Source of the DNA: Olivibacter domesticus
GTDB lineage: Bacteria; Bacteroidota; Bacteroidia; Sphingobacteriales; Sphingobacteriaceae
Direction of reading: 5' to 3'
DNA length: 64,000 nt
Assembly: GCF_900109575.1 (NCBI RefSeq)
Contig: NZ_FOAF01000001.1
Coordinates: 2,265,662 to 2,329,661, forward strand
Made by a program: the position numbers and the translations under genes. Of this stretch, positions 1 to 9,187 are shown in pieces. The notes beneath the pieces are model-generated. The model made no database searches. It saw nothing but the letters and a program-made list of their open reading frames with translations, and was not told the origin of the DNA. Each line of letters opens with the position of its first letter. The first letter of the stretch is position 1.

Positions 1-1
1 T

Positions 2-1588
2 TTGGGAGGTGTCATTGTTGGCATCATGGCGCTATACGGTTCAAAGGCAATCCGAGGGCACGGCATTCCAGAGGCCATGGAACAGATTCTAACCAATCAA
101 AGCAAAATAAAACCGTCCATCACCTACCTCAAACCCCTATCTTCTGCAATCGCCATTGGAACTGGCGGACCATTTGGGGCAGAGGGTCCGATTATTGCTA
201 CTGGTGGCGCGCTGGGTTCTACCCTTGGACAGTTATTACATATAACCAACACAGAACGAAAAATATTACTTGCATCGGGAGCCGTAGCCGGCATGACAGC
301 TATCTTTGGTACACCCATTGCAGCTATCTTTTTGGCAATAGAATTATTGCTTTTTGAATTCTCGCCCAGAGCTATTATAGCAGTGTCACTTGCCTGTATC
401 ACCGGAGCGGGAGGGCACCATCTCCTATTCAGTTCACATCCCGTTTTCTATACGGAGCATGTCATTTCCACACCAACAAATATGGCTACTTTTTATTATA
501 GTCTATTAGGTATCATTATTGGTTTCATAGCTATAGGCATTACAAAAGCTGTTTATGCGGTAGAAGACCTATTTGAACATCTACCCATACACTGGATGTG
601 GTGGCCCGCTATTGGCGGTTTAGCAGTCGGAATAATTGGCTATTTTGCTCCAAGAACCATAGGTGTTGGTTATGAAAATATTACAGCGCTTCTTGGTGGA
701 GAACTGCCATTCTATGCTGTCTTAAGCTTATGCCTGTTTAAATTTTGTTCTTGGGCAATTGCGCTTGGAAGTGGTACTTCCGGAGGTACACTTGCTCCAT
801 TATTAACCATAGGTGCAGCCACAGGTATATTAATAGCGCATGTTTTTATTTATTTCTTCCCGACGGTTGAGATTGATTTAGGACTGGCCGCGCTGATCGG
901 TATGTCAGCAATGTTTGCCGGCGCATCTCGAGCAGTACTTACCTCTATCCTTTTCGCACTCGAAACCACTGGACAGTTTAATGCCCTAACACCCTTATTA
1001 GCTGCTTGTCTGGCAGCGTATGCCATCTCCTATCTTTTCATGCGCAACACCATTATGACAGAGAAAATCAGCCGGAGGGGAGTGCATACGCCCGAAACAT
1101 ACGAGCCAGATCCGCTTAGCCTGATAAATGTTCAGCAAGTAATGGAACCTTGTGATACGTACATGCTAGAAGACACCTCACTGCTGAAAGTAAAAGAGTG
1201 GATTGACTATCAGCAAGACAGTCCAAGTTATTATATAGTTGTAAACGAACAGCAATCTTATGTAGGCATTGTCAGCACTTCAAATTTACTGGCTACACAT
1301 CATGATGAGCAAAGCACCGTTGGTTCCCTCATCCAAAGGAAAGCAATCTCCCTTCGTCCACAGGACAATCTACGTACTGCTCTTGGTAAATTTATGGCAG
1401 AAAATATCGATGTCATTCCAGTAGTTGAGCACGAAAACCGACATATTATCGGCATTATTTCCTATCAAAAAATAATCAAGACCTTTCAGGAAATTACAAG
1501 CACCGAACAACAGAAAAGTGTTAACATCTCGCTAAAAAGGAAGCGGTTAAGATTTCTGTCCAAACATCGAAAAGCCAGCCATCATTAA
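2..1588 (+). CDS. ClC-family chloride channel/transporter with C-terminal CBS domains (5' end outside window)
   Basis: The reading frame is open to the left edge, so the N-terminus is missing. ClC proteins move chloride across the inner membrane, as channels or as Cl-/H+ antiporters. The protein shows the hallmark GHGIPE selectivity stretch near residue 20, then GPFGAEGP near 55, which holds the gating Glu, and GSGTSGGTLAP near 255, which corresponds to the GxFxP region. Many hydrophobic helices run to about residue 350. From about 375 to 500 the soluble tail looks like a pair of CBS domains, which bind adenine nucleotides in this family. The usual G(K/R)EGP basic residue is Ala here. The HPP membrane gene follows after 43 bp on the same strand and may be cotranscribed. 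Channel versus antiporter cannot be decided from the sequence. Confidence 0.9.
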   Translation: MGGVIVGIMALYGSKAIRGHGIPEAMEQILTNQSKIKPSITYLKPLSSAIAIGTGGPFGAEGPIIATGGALGSTLGQLLHITNTERKILLASGAVAGMTAIFGTPIAAIFLAIELLLFEFSPRAIIAVSLACITGAGGHHLLFSSHPVFYTEHVISTPTNMATFYYSLLGIIIGFIAIGITKAVYAVEDLFEHLPIHWMWWPAIGGLAVGIIGYFAPRTIGVGYENITALLGGELPFYAVLSLCLFKFCSWAIALGSGTSGGTLAPLLTIGAATGILIAHVFIYFFPTVEIDLGLAALIGMSAMFAGASRAVLTSILFALETTGQFNALTPLLAACLAAYAISYLFMRNTIMTEKISRRGVHTPETYEPDPLSLINVQQVMEPCDTYMLEDTSLLKVKEWIDYQQDSPSYYIVVNEQQSYVGIVSTSNLLATHHDEQSTVGSLIQRKAISLRPQDNLRTALGKFMAENIDVIPVVEHENRHIIGIISYQKIIKTFQEITSTEQQKSVNISLKRKRLRFLSKHRKASHH

Positions 1589-1631
1589 TTCTTAACTAAA
1601 TCAAAATTTTCACTATTCTTTTAAACAATTA

Positions 1632-2228
1632 ATGAAGAAAAGAATCCGGAGACATGTAAGAAGAGCAAAATATATTTTTTACAAAGAAACACTTGTTGAT
1701 GCTAGAGAGCATTTTTGGACATTCATCGGATCTTTTTGTGGTATTGGCCTTATTGGATTACTCCAAAGCAGCTATTTTTCATCCACTGACAATTTATTCC
1801 TTATAGGATCCTTTGGTGCCTCGTCTGTGCTAATTTACGGCATCATCAATAGTCCACTCGCGCAGCCCCGCAACCTAATTGGTGGTCACCTTATTTGTGC
1901 ACTCGTGGGTGTAACTGTTAATAAGTTGATCCCCTCTGAGGTATGGCTATCTTCTGCACTTTCTGTTTCCCTGTCAATTGTCATGATGCAGATCACCAAA
2001 ACGCTCCACCCACCCGGAGGAGCTACTGCTCTTATCGCCAATATAGGGTCAGAAAAAATTAAATCTTTAGGTTATTTATATGTGCTTAGTCCTGTATTAT
2101 CAGGCGTAATCATTTTATTTTTGGTAGCACTGTTTTTTAACAACAGAACCTCGCATCGAAGCTATCCTAAAAATAAAATATGGTATCAGTTTTGGCGCAG
2201 GTATGAAAAAAGGGCAGTAAGAAGGTAA
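1632..2228 (+). CDS. HPP family integral membrane protein
   Basis: A 198-aa protein with four or five hydrophobic segments and the family signature HPPGGATAL near residue 127. HPP-family proteins are small inner-membrane proteins; some cyanobacterial and plant members have been linked to nitrite transport, but a role here cannot be assigned. The N-terminus is very basic (RRHVRRAK), as expected for a cytoplasmic end. The start ATG lies 43 bp after the ClC stop on the same strand, so the two may form an operon. The gene converges with the SusD gene, and a hairpin at 2228-2273 separates them. Confidence 0.88.
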   Translation: MKKRIRRHVRRAKYIFYKETLVDAREHFWTFIGSFCGIGLIGLLQSSYFSSTDNLFLIGSFGASSVLIYGIINSPLAQPRNLIGGHLICALVGVTVNKLIPSEVWLSSALSVSLSIVMMQITKTLHPPGGATALIANIGSEKIKSLGYLYVLSPVLSGVIILFLVALFFNNRTSHRSYPKNKIWYQFWRRYEKRAVRR

Positions 2229-2273
2229 GAGAGTGCCGAAATGACTACTACAGGCTTTTCAGGCACCCTCTCT
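2228..2273. terminator. Imperfect hairpin between convergent HPP and SusD genes
   Basis: The arms AGAGAGTGCC (2228-2237) and GGCACCCTCTCT (2262-2273) can pair with one bulge. The hairpin sits between two convergent genes (stops at 2228 and 2290), where a bidirectional terminator is expected. No clear T-run follows. The loop contains CTACAGGCTTTTCAGGC, which recurs at 61988-62004 next to another SusD gene, so this may be a repeat remnant reused as a terminator. Confidence 0.45.
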
Positions 2274-2289
2274 ATCAAATGAGTTCCTG

Positions 2290-3975
2290 CTAATAACCAG
2301 GATTTTGTTTAAACGTATCTTTATTTGTTACAGCGTCCAATTCACTTTGAGGAATAGGCCTGATCATATGAAAATCTTTGATAAACGACTTTGCATCGGG
2401 ATTATGTAACTGAACACGTTCCAATAATTTATTGGTCCGTTTTAAATCAAACCACCGTAGTTGTTCACCAGCAAATTCCCTTGCCCGCTCATCTAAAATG
2501 AAATCCAATGTGACCATGGACGCAGTAATATCCATCTCCTGCCGATTTGCACTGTTAATGGCCGCCCGCTCTCTGATGGTATTGATATACCCTGCAGCCG
2601 CTGTATTATTTCCCCTTTGCATTTCAGCTTCGGCAGCAATAAAATACATCTCCGGCAAACGTATAAGGAAAACGTCGCGTGCGCTTTCGGTTTCTGCTGC
2701 CGATGCGCGCGTTGGGTCCTCAAACTTTTTCAGTGAAATATAGTGAAACCGATCGGCAGGTGTTCCATCCGGCCTGTAAACATCGTTAATATCATAAATT
2801 TTGTAGACCTTCCCTGTCCTTGCTTCACTGCTTATTGCATATTTACTGCAAAATATCGCAGTATCACCCAAAGCCATCCCCTCAGGTCGTTTAGCAGCAT
2901 CCGTTTCATTACAAAACCAAGTGGTTTTAAAAGAACTGTTGAAACGTACATCCTTTGTTTCATCAAAAAGGTTCAGCAAGAACTTGGTAGGCATATAGCG
3001 CACATTAGGAAAGCCGTTAGCTACATCCCTCAGCATCCCTGGTTGTGTATCATATTCCATCAAGTACATCGAATGACCTACATTACTACCATCATTAAAT
3101 TCGAGGTTTGTAGAATAATTCAATCCCCAAATAATTTCCCCATTCTTTTCGTTATCCATTTTCCATAAATCCGCATAATTCGGCATTAAGCTATAACCAT
3201 AGTTATTCATCACATGTTGGGCATAAGTTAAAGCCTCTTCATACCGCCCTCTTGTGAGGTAAACACGCGCACTAAAAGCCTCCGCTATAGGCTTCGTAAT
3301 TTTCCCGTAGTCGGTATTATTAGATGGCGCATTGTCAACTGCATATTGAAGATCACTAAAAATCTGTTCATAAACCTGATCAACTGGTGTGCGATTAGCA
3401 ATGGTAACAATACTTTCGGTAGGCTCCAATGTAAACGGAATATCGCCGAACGACTCTACCAAGTGCCAATAATACCAAGCACGCATAAATCGAAGTTCCG
3501 CCTCTAATATAGGCGCTTTGGCAGCTTCTACTCCTGCTGTTCCAATATTTTTTAAAGCAGTATTTACCAAATTAATGCCCGCATAACACGGTTGCCATAA
3601 GTTCGATTTAACCCATACATTATCCGAGATAAGCCCCTGGTAATTCATTAAGGTAGGCTGCGGGTATATACCATTCGTTCCGGAATTGCCACTGTTCGCA
3701 CCGCCCGTCCAGATATCAGTACCCATTTCCAAGAGGGCATAGCCCTGTTCTTTTCCATATAGCTTTTGATTGTATGTATATGTACCATTGGTGGCCGCCT
3801 CAATACCTTCCGGCGTATTTAGTAAACTCTCAACAGTTGCTCCCCCGGGATTGTATTCATCCAGCGAGCAGGAAGCAAAAGAGAGAAGGGAAAAAGAGAG
3901 GGTATAAAAAACTTTACTCCTCCATGTCAATATTTGATGATTATTCATAATCTTTAATTTTATAGTGCGCATCAT
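2290..3975 (-). CDS. SusD/RagB family nutrient-binding outer membrane lipoprotein
   Basis: A 561-aa SusD-like lipoprotein that would sit on the cell surface and cap the adjacent SusC-type TonB-dependent transporter to capture glycans or other oligomers. The N-terminus has a hydrophobic stretch ending in the lipobox SFASC. The typical C-terminus has a RPIPQSELDA motif and ends in QNPGY. TPR-like helical regions with FMRAWYYW and DERAREFAGEQLRWFDLKR motifs are characteristic. The start is uncertain: ATGs at 3975, 3972 and 3948 all work, and 3948 gives the most normal signal peptide. The gene follows SusC by 6 bp, so the pair is surely one transcript. The substrate cannot be inferred, as no glycoside hydrolase lies beside it. 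Confidence 0.93.
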   Translation of the reverse strand: MMRTIKLKIMNNHQILTWRSKVFYTLSFSLLSFASCSLDEYNPGGATVESLLNTPEGIEAATNGTYTYNQKLYGKEQGYALLEMGTDIWTGGANSGNSGTNGIYPQPTLMNYQGLISDNVWVKSNLWQPCYAGINLVNTALKNIGTAGVEAAKAPILEAELRFMRAWYYWHLVESFGDIPFTLEPTESIVTIANRTPVDQVYEQIFSDLQYAVDNAPSNNTDYGKITKPIAEAFSARVYLTRGRYEEALTYAQHVMNNYGYSLMPNYADLWKMDNEKNGEIIWGLNYSTNLEFNDGSNVGHSMYLMEYDTQPGMLRDVANGFPNVRYMPTKFLLNLFDETKDVRFNSSFKTTWFCNETDAAKRPEGMALGDTAIFCSKYAISSEARTGKVYKIYDINDVYRPDGTPADRFHYISLKKFEDPTRASAAETESARDVFLIRLPEMYFIAAEAEMQRGNNTAAAGYINTIRERAAINSANRQEMDITASMVTLDFILDERAREFAGEQLRWFDLKRTNKLLERVQLHNPDAKSFIKDFHMIRPIPQSELDAVTNKDTFKQNPGY

Positions 3976-3981
3976 TATGGC

Positions 3982-6900
3982 TTAAAATCCTACGTTAAGT
4001 CCGAAAACAAACAAACGATTTAAGGGTTGATCAATCACCCCTTCACCCTCTGGATCAAAATCTTTCAAGCTACTGAAGGTGTGCAAATTTTTACCTGATA
4101 CATATACCCTTAAGCTCTGCAACTTCAATTTGCTGAGTGCAGATGATGGAAATTTATAACCAAATGTTATATTTCGGATCTTTACATAAGAAGCCTCGCG
4201 CTCAGTAAGTGTGGTTACATAATTCGAGTTTTTGTTGGCATTAGGCCGTGGATACTCATTAGTAGGATTTTCAGGTGTCCAATAATCAATTTTGGCACCG
4301 TTCTCCAAACCGTTCCGTTTATATTTAGCGTAGTAATCAGAACTGATCCACTGACCAACGCGTGCAACAAGCATAATATTTAGATCAAAGCCCTTAAAGC
4401 TAAAATCATTGCTTAAACCCGCCGTCCATTTCGGCACACGCTGACCGATGATTGTCCGATCGAAGGCATCAATTTTTCCATCATTATTAAGATCGGCAAT
4501 CTTAATATCACCAGGTTCCGCATCATACTGAGCAGCCTGCTCCTCTTCTCCCAATTGCCATATACCTATTTTTTTATAATCATAATAGATTTGGGCCGCT
4601 TGTCCTACAATAAGCGATTCGCGGTAATCATCTGCAATCACGTTGCCATTCGGCAAAGAAACAATCTTTTCGTTGTTGCGTGCAAAAGTCAGATTTGTAT
4701 TCCACGAGAATGTTTTATTCTTGATATTATGCGAGGTTAAACTCAGCTCTACACCCTTGTTCTGCGTTTTTCCGATATTTCGGTTGACAGTTGTTACACC
4801 AGTAGAAAGTGGTAAAGTATAAGGGAATATTAAATCATCCGTTTTCGCATTGTAATAGTCAATACTTCCTGTGATCACATTATTAAATAAACCGAAGTCT
4901 AAACCGATATTGAGTGTTTTTGTCAGCTCCCATTTCAAGGTATTATTACCAATCAGACCATTAATCACGTAGGCATTGGCTGCATTCGCATCATTAAAAG
5001 AGAAATTCTGAACCAGTACGGAATTCTGTGTAGCATAAGGGCTGATTACATCATTTCCCGACACCCCGTAACCTACACGCAATTTTAAATCGCTGAAGGT
5101 TTGTTGGTTCTTCATAAAATCCTCATCAACTATCCGCCAGGCTGCAGCAGCTGAAGGGAAAAAGGCCCATTTATGCCCCTGCGCTAATTTAGAAGACCCG
5201 TCATTTCTTCCAGTCAACGTAAGTAAATACTTGCCTTTATATCCATAATTAACCCGTCCGCTAAAAGATAGCAATTTACTTTCTACATAGCCACTTCCAT
5301 AAAATGGATTCTGGTTGGCACCGCCAATATTATAGTAATATTGCGAAGGAAAAAGCTGGTTATTTCCACCAGCAAAACTATTGGTATTTGTCCACGACAA
5401 GTAACTGGTAACTCCCGTTAACTGTAGAGAATGGTCATTAAATTGTTTATTATATGTAATCACATTTTCCCAGCTGATGTTACGATCCTGGTTATTGGTA
5501 ATGGAAGCCTGCGAACGTGAACCTTTACCGTCGATTGTGTTTTTGGCGTAAAAATTACCTGCTTCTGAAGTGGAGAATATGGCACCGAAGGTAGACTTTA
5601 TAGAGAGGTCTTTTAAAGGTTTTAATTCGATGTATCCGGAAACCGTCGCCCTATTTGATTTCGTATTCCGTTTATATGCATCTGCCTGCTCATCGGCCAA
5701 AGGATTAATTAAAGTTCCCTGTAGTGGGAATATATTTAGTTCCCCATTTTCGTTATAAGGAAGTCCTATTGGAGCAATCTTCGAAGCCTGATTCAGAGGA
5801 TCTCTTCGGATATCATTATCAATGTGCGCAAATTGGGATTGCAACCCGACAGTCATCCAATTATTGATCGTTTGATCGATGTTCAACCTTCCCGAATAAC
5901 GTTTGTACTCGTCCATTTTAAGCAATCCTTTTTCTTGAAAATAACCGCCCGAAAAATACACTTTAGTATTCTTTCCACCGCCACTTACACCAATCTGATG
6001 ATTTTGCTGAAACCCATTATGAAGTAACTGATCGCTCCAATTAGTGAATTGTCCTTTCTGAAAGGCGTCTAACTGCAATGGATTAAGAATTTTGTTGTCA
6101 TCCGCAGGTGAATTCCATAGACCCACAGCACGGTAGGCTTCCCTGCGAAAATCAACATATTCCTGACCTGTCATAAATTCACCATAACCGGCCACTTGAG
6201 ATACACCCGCATAAGCATTGTAACTCAATTTCGCTTTCTCGTCGCTACCTCTCTTAGTGGTGATGATGATAACGCCATTCGCTCCCCTTGAGCCATAAAT
6301 AGCGGTAGAAGAGGCATCCTTTAATACTTCGATCGACTGAATATCATTTGGATCGACATCTTGTGCAGCAACGCCTTGGATACCATCGACAATGTAAAGT
6401 ACATTATTGGAACTTTCCGGATTAGCAATAGAACGATTTCCCCTGAGTTGCACCGAGGCCCCTTGCCCTGCATATCCGTTGTTCCTTGTAATATCGGCGC
6501 CAGGTACCTTGCCCTGCAATGCCTCCATGGGTGTGGTAACGGGCACCTTCGTCAGCTCCTCTCCTTTAACAGATACCACTGCCCCGGTAAGGTCGCGCTT
6601 CTTTACTTCACCATAACCAATCACTACCACCTCATCCAATGCCTCCGCACTTTCTTGTAAGGATATTTCGATACTTGTTTGATTAGGAGCGACCGCTATC
6701 TCTCTAGAAGTATGCCCCAAATGATTAACAAGTAAAACCAATGTTCCATTTGCAGGTAGGTTTAGCGTAAACTGGCCAGCAGTATTGGTAGAAGTTCCTA
6801 ATTTGGTGCCTTTTATTGAAACGCTAGCGCCAGCAATAGGCACACCTTCTGCATCTTTTACTATTCCCACTAGCTTAGATTGCTGCTGATACAGTATTGC

Positions 6901-7032
6901 ATGTCCTTTGAGGCCATTGGTTCGACCAATACTTGGCACAAACGCTATCATGAATGCAATGCCCTGTAAAGCAGATAAAAAGAAGCTACGTACTCTAAAT
7001 TTTTTAGGATAATTGACCATATTTATTAACAT
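3982..7032 (-). CDS. SusC/RagA family TonB-linked outer membrane transporter
   Basis: A 1016-aa TonB-dependent beta-barrel. After a signal-like hydrophobic segment (residues about 15-40) comes a carboxypeptidase-regulatory-like domain (about residues 54-130, GIVKDAEGVPIAGASVSIKG). Then come the TonB-box/plug region starting DEVVVIGYGEVKKRDLTGAV, the plug motif IEVLKDASSTAIYGSRGANGV typical of SusC, and a long beta-barrel ending in FVFGLNVGF with the C-terminal Phe. It partners the SusD gene just downstream and would import the captured oligomer using TonB energy. No STN domain or adjacent anti-sigma gene is seen. ATGs at 7032 and 7020 are both possible. A perfect 8-bp hairpin lies 9 bp before the 7032 start. 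Confidence 0.94.
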   Translation of the reverse strand: MLINMVNYPKKFRVRSFFLSALQGIAFMIAFVPSIGRTNGLKGHAILYQQQSKLVGIVKDAEGVPIAGASVSIKGTKLGTSTNTAGQFTLNLPANGTLVLLVNHLGHTSREIAVAPNQTSIEISLQESAEALDEVVVIGYGEVKKRDLTGAVVSVKGEELTKVPVTTPMEALQGKVPGADITRNNGYAGQGASVQLRGNRSIANPESSNNVLYIVDGIQGVAAQDVDPNDIQSIEVLKDASSTAIYGSRGANGVIIITTKRGSDEKAKLSYNAYAGVSQVAGYGEFMTGQEYVDFRREAYRAVGLWNSPADDNKILNPLQLDAFQKGQFTNWSDQLLHNGFQQNHQIGVSGGGKNTKVYFSGGYFQEKGLLKMDEYKRYSGRLNIDQTINNWMTVGLQSQFAHIDNDIRRDPLNQASKIAPIGLPYNENGELNIFPLQGTLINPLADEQADAYKRNTKSNRATVSGYIELKPLKDLSIKSTFGAIFSTSEAGNFYAKNTIDGKGSRSQASITNNQDRNISWENVITYNKQFNDHSLQLTGVTSYLSWTNTNSFAGGNNQLFPSQYYYNIGGANQNPFYGSGYVESKLLSFSGRVNYGYKGKYLLTLTGRNDGSSKLAQGHKWAFFPSAAAAWRIVDEDFMKNQQTFSDLKLRVGYGVSGNDVISPYATQNSVLVQNFSFNDANAANAYVINGLIGNNTLKWELTKTLNIGLDFGLFNNVITGSIDYYNAKTDDLIFPYTLPLSTGVTTVNRNIGKTQNKGVELSLTSHNIKNKTFSWNTNLTFARNNEKIVSLPNGNVIADDYRESLIVGQAAQIYYDYKKIGIWQLGEEEQAAQYDAEPGDIKIADLNNDGKIDAFDRTIIGQRVPKWTAGLSNDFSFKGFDLNIMLVARVGQWISSDYYAKYKRNGLENGAKIDYWTPENPTNEYPRPNANKNSNYVTTLTEREASYVKIRNITFGYKFPSSALSKLKLQSLRVYVSGKNLHTFSSLKDFDPEGEGVIDQPLNRLFVFGLNVGF

Positions 7033-7040
7033 ATAAATGG

Positions 7041-7062
7041 AAGTGAGTAAACAAACTCACTT
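7041..7062 (-). promoter_or_regulatory. Hairpin in the 5' leader of the SusC gene
   Basis: AAGTGAGT (7041-7048) and ACTCACTT (7055-7062) are perfect inverted copies around a 6-nt loop. The element lies 9 nt upstream of the SusC ATG at 7032, inside the expected leader. It could affect translation initiation or serve as a protein or RNA binding site. The function is inference. Confidence 0.35.
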
Positions 7063-7200
7063 TCGGTTAGCTTTAATAGGGCCAAGTTAGATGTTAAATA
7101 AATATTGAATATATATGAAATTTGCATCTTATTATAGCATTTTAACCTGCTAAAAAGAGGCTTTATACTTGGATTTGTTGGTAGCAGCTATCCTAGCTTA

Positions 7201-7956
7201 TCATCTTGAAAAAGCAGCTTTCTCCTTTTCAGTTTTTTTCTTTTTCCTTTTTTTCATAAATTCTTTCGGCTCCCAGGTATAGGTATTAAAACGATAAGCG
7301 AGGTCATAAAAGATGCCTACTTGAATATTTAAGGAAGTCAAAAAATGTGCCCATGGTCGATTATAATTATGGTGTTCTTGCTGCTCCATTTTAGCTACAT
7401 AGACGGGGTCATATTCTTCTGCATTAGATTTAAAAACCTTCGTCTTTTTTGTTGGGATAAAGAGCCCCCCATTTAGATTAATAAAAAGACGCTCAGCAAT
7501 GGCCATTTTTGCTAATCCCATTCCTATATAAGGGCGGACTTTACTTAGTTCAGCATGATAGAATTGTTCACGTGGATAACCTTCTACCCTGGATTCGATG
7601 AAAGTATTCACTTCATGCTTCATAAAATAATACATTCCGGCAGAAATAAACCATTTGCGTGCCCACCAGCTATTCTCGCCAAATAATGGTTGCCAATCGA
7701 TATTCAAACCGGCATTTGCCCTTTGTGGCTGATAAATTAACCCTTTATAATGTTTTCTTATCTCAGGAAAATAATTTGCCTGCACGCGTACATTAAGATC
7801 GTCTTTTAACGGCAGTCCCATTTCAAAGCCTATTCCAGGTGTGCCTAATTGCAAACCGGCCGAACGTGTAAAAGCAGTATGTGCAGGATATCGACTCTGT
7901 GCGGAACTACCAAGTATTAGCACATTAAAAAATAGGAAAAGTCTAAGATGCTTCAT
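7201..7956 (-). CDS. Exported hypothetical protein, probable outer-membrane beta-barrel
   Basis: A 251-aa protein with a short signal peptide (hydrophobic residues 5-18, ending SSAQS). The body alternates aromatic and polar residues in a beta-strand-like way, with phrases such as GLQLGTPGIGFEMGLPLKDDLNVRV and SLNIQVGIFYDLAYRF. These resemble the strands of small outer-membrane barrels seen widely in Bacteroidota. The C-terminus is unusual: a very basic tail around residues 230-248 (KKRKKKKTEKEK) after the last strand. The gene lies upstream of and co-directional with SusC, separated by about 170 bp, so co-regulation is possible but not shown. I do not recognise a named family. Confidence 0.7.
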   Translation of the reverse strand: MKHLRLFLFFNVLILGSSAQSRYPAHTAFTRSAGLQLGTPGIGFEMGLPLKDDLNVRVQANYFPEIRKHYKGLIYQPQRANAGLNIDWQPLFGENSWWARKWFISAGMYYFMKHEVNTFIESRVEGYPREQFYHAELSKVRPYIGMGLAKMAIAERLFINLNGGLFIPTKKTKVFKSNAEEYDPVYVAKMEQQEHHNYNRPWAHFLTSLNIQVGIFYDLAYRFNTYTWEPKEFMKKRKKKKTEKEKAAFSR

Positions 7957-8438
7957 AATAGGATCAAGAAATATCTTATGAAGATAATAAATCCAAGATC
8001 ATCAACAAATTATACAACATTTTGTTATTAAGCTAGTCCAGAAATGACAGATACCTTCTTATTTTACTCTTTGCGATTTTTTTCTATACCAACAGCGTAC
8101 CTGCTCCGACACTTGTTCGAGGCTCCTTCGACAAGTCTTCGACAGCGCTTCGACAGATCTCCCCCTATTTGTCGAAGCGCTGTCGAAGAACACTGGGAGA
8201 ACAGTCGAAGAACTATCGGAGCTGGTATTTATCAGATAATGCGCAGGTATCCAGTAAAACAGACCAAAGCTCGAATAGTACTCGAGCAGCAGTTTCGCCC
8301 GAGATGATTTCGGTTCTTCTTTTCTTTAGAAATCTACGACAATTGTCTACGACAATTTCCGATGAATTCTTTTATAGAATGGCTTAAACATTAGGGAGAG
8401 GTGTTGATCACGGAAACCTGAATGCCAAAAATGAGCAC
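7957..8438. other. Intergenic region with palindromic repeats, no gene seen
   Basis: Short open frames here run through palindromic TTCGAC-rich sequence and show no protein-like composition, so I call no gene. The region holds the inverted repeat at 8137-8188 and a 12-bp tandem duplication, TCTACGACAATT, at 8333-8344 and 8346-8357. It separates the minus-strand outer-membrane protein gene from the plus-strand DHFR-like gene. Confidence 0.6.
8137..8188. repeat. Perfect 19-bp inverted repeat (REP-like palindrome)
   Basis: The left arm CTTCGACAGCGCTTCGACA (8137-8155) and its exact reverse complement (8170-8188) flank a 14-nt spacer. The unit TTCGAC recurs around it on the left (8127, 8138, 8149) and as GTCGAA on the right (8171, 8182, 8204), so it looks like a degenerate cluster of extragenic palindromic sequence. 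It could form a strong stem-loop in DNA or RNA. Whether it is repeated elsewhere in the genome cannot be seen here. Confidence 0.75.
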
Positions 8439-8468
8439 TTGCAAAAAAAGCTAATTTAACTAAGTTTG
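8439..8468 (+). promoter_or_regulatory. Bacteroidota-type promoter (TTG-N19-TAAGTTTG)
   Basis: TTG at 8439-8441 is followed after exactly 19 bp by TAAGTTTG at 8461-8468, matching the known Bacteroidota primary-sigma consensus TTG-N17-23-TAnnTTTG. The predicted transcription start, near 8475, lies 60 bp before the ATG at 8535. An upstream in-frame TTG at 8466 falls inside the -7 box and so cannot be the translation start. Confidence 0.6.
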
Positions 8469-8534
8469 GGTATTAGTAACCATGTTAAACAACAACAATC
8501 GGACATAATTGCATCTAATTATAAGAGAAAGAAT

Positions 8535-9080
8535 ATGAGAAAGTTTATTATGTGGAACCTTATTACCCTTGACGGTTACTTTGAAGGTAATCAAAATTGG
8601 GACTTAGCCTTCCATAATGCTGTTTGGGGATCAGAACTTGAAAGGTTAAGCATTGAACAATTACATTCAGCAGACTATCTTGTTTTTGGACGTGTAACGT
8701 ATGAAGGTATGGCAGCTCATTGGACAACAGCAAAAGGAGAAATTGCCGAGCTAATGAACAAAATACCCAAACTTGTTTTTTCTAAAACATTAAAATCGGC
8801 TGATTGGAATAACACTACGTTAATTAAGGAAAACGCTTCTGCCGAAATTATGAAGCTTAAAGAGCAAGATGGTGGAGATATCTATGTATTCGGTAGTGCA
8901 AATCTTTCGGAAACGTTTGTAAACGACAATCTATTTGACGAATACCGTATTGGAATTGCGCCTATAATTTTGGGTGGTGGAAGACCGCTTTTTCGACAGG
9001 GAATTTCTTCCAAAAATTTAAAACTCATTTCAACACAACCGCTTACAACAGGTGGTGTAGTATTAAAATACGCAAAGTAA
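8535..9080 (+). CDS. Dihydrofolate-reductase-like / RibD C-terminal family reductase
   Basis: A 181-aa protein with the opening MRKFIMWNLITLDGYFEG, the motif DYLVFGRVTYEGMAAHW, then VFSKTL, GGDIYVFGSANL and IAPIILGGGRPLF. This is the order typical of the DHFR-like / RibD C-terminal domain family found in many Bacteroidota. The fold binds NAD(P)H, but substrates of these stand-alone proteins are mostly unknown, and true folate reduction should not be assumed. The ATG at 8535 is preferred over the upstream TTG frame because the promoter -7 box covers that TTG and because homologues start MRK-like. The DUF2200 gene follows 107 bp downstream on the same strand. Confidence 0.85.
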   Translation: MRKFIMWNLITLDGYFEGNQNWDLAFHNAVWGSELERLSIEQLHSADYLVFGRVTYEGMAAHWTTAKGEIAELMNKIPKLVFSKTLKSADWNNTTLIKENASAEIMKLKEQDGGDIYVFGSANLSETFVNDNLFDEYRIGIAPIILGGGRPLFRQGISSKNLKLISTQPLTTGGVVLKYAK

Positions 9081-9187
9081 TTCAAATGAAAGCCTTGAAG
9101 TAAACAGAAATTCCAAAAGTTGACGAATTTGATGGCCACGCTCAATGCGGCCGACTCGAAGGAATTAACGTTGATAAACAATAAAAA

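Noticed and set aside
8333..8357. Tandem TCTACGACAATT copies as a possible CRISPR or iteron array
   Set aside because: Only two 12-bp copies with a 1-bp spacer; no further units and no cas or replication gene nearby.
8044..8387. Two overlapping open frames of 72-87 codons in the region before the DHFR-like gene
   Set aside because: They run through the TTCGAC palindromes, and their composition (Arg/Ser-rich) reflects the repeat rather than a protein; no ribosome-binding site or family resemblance.
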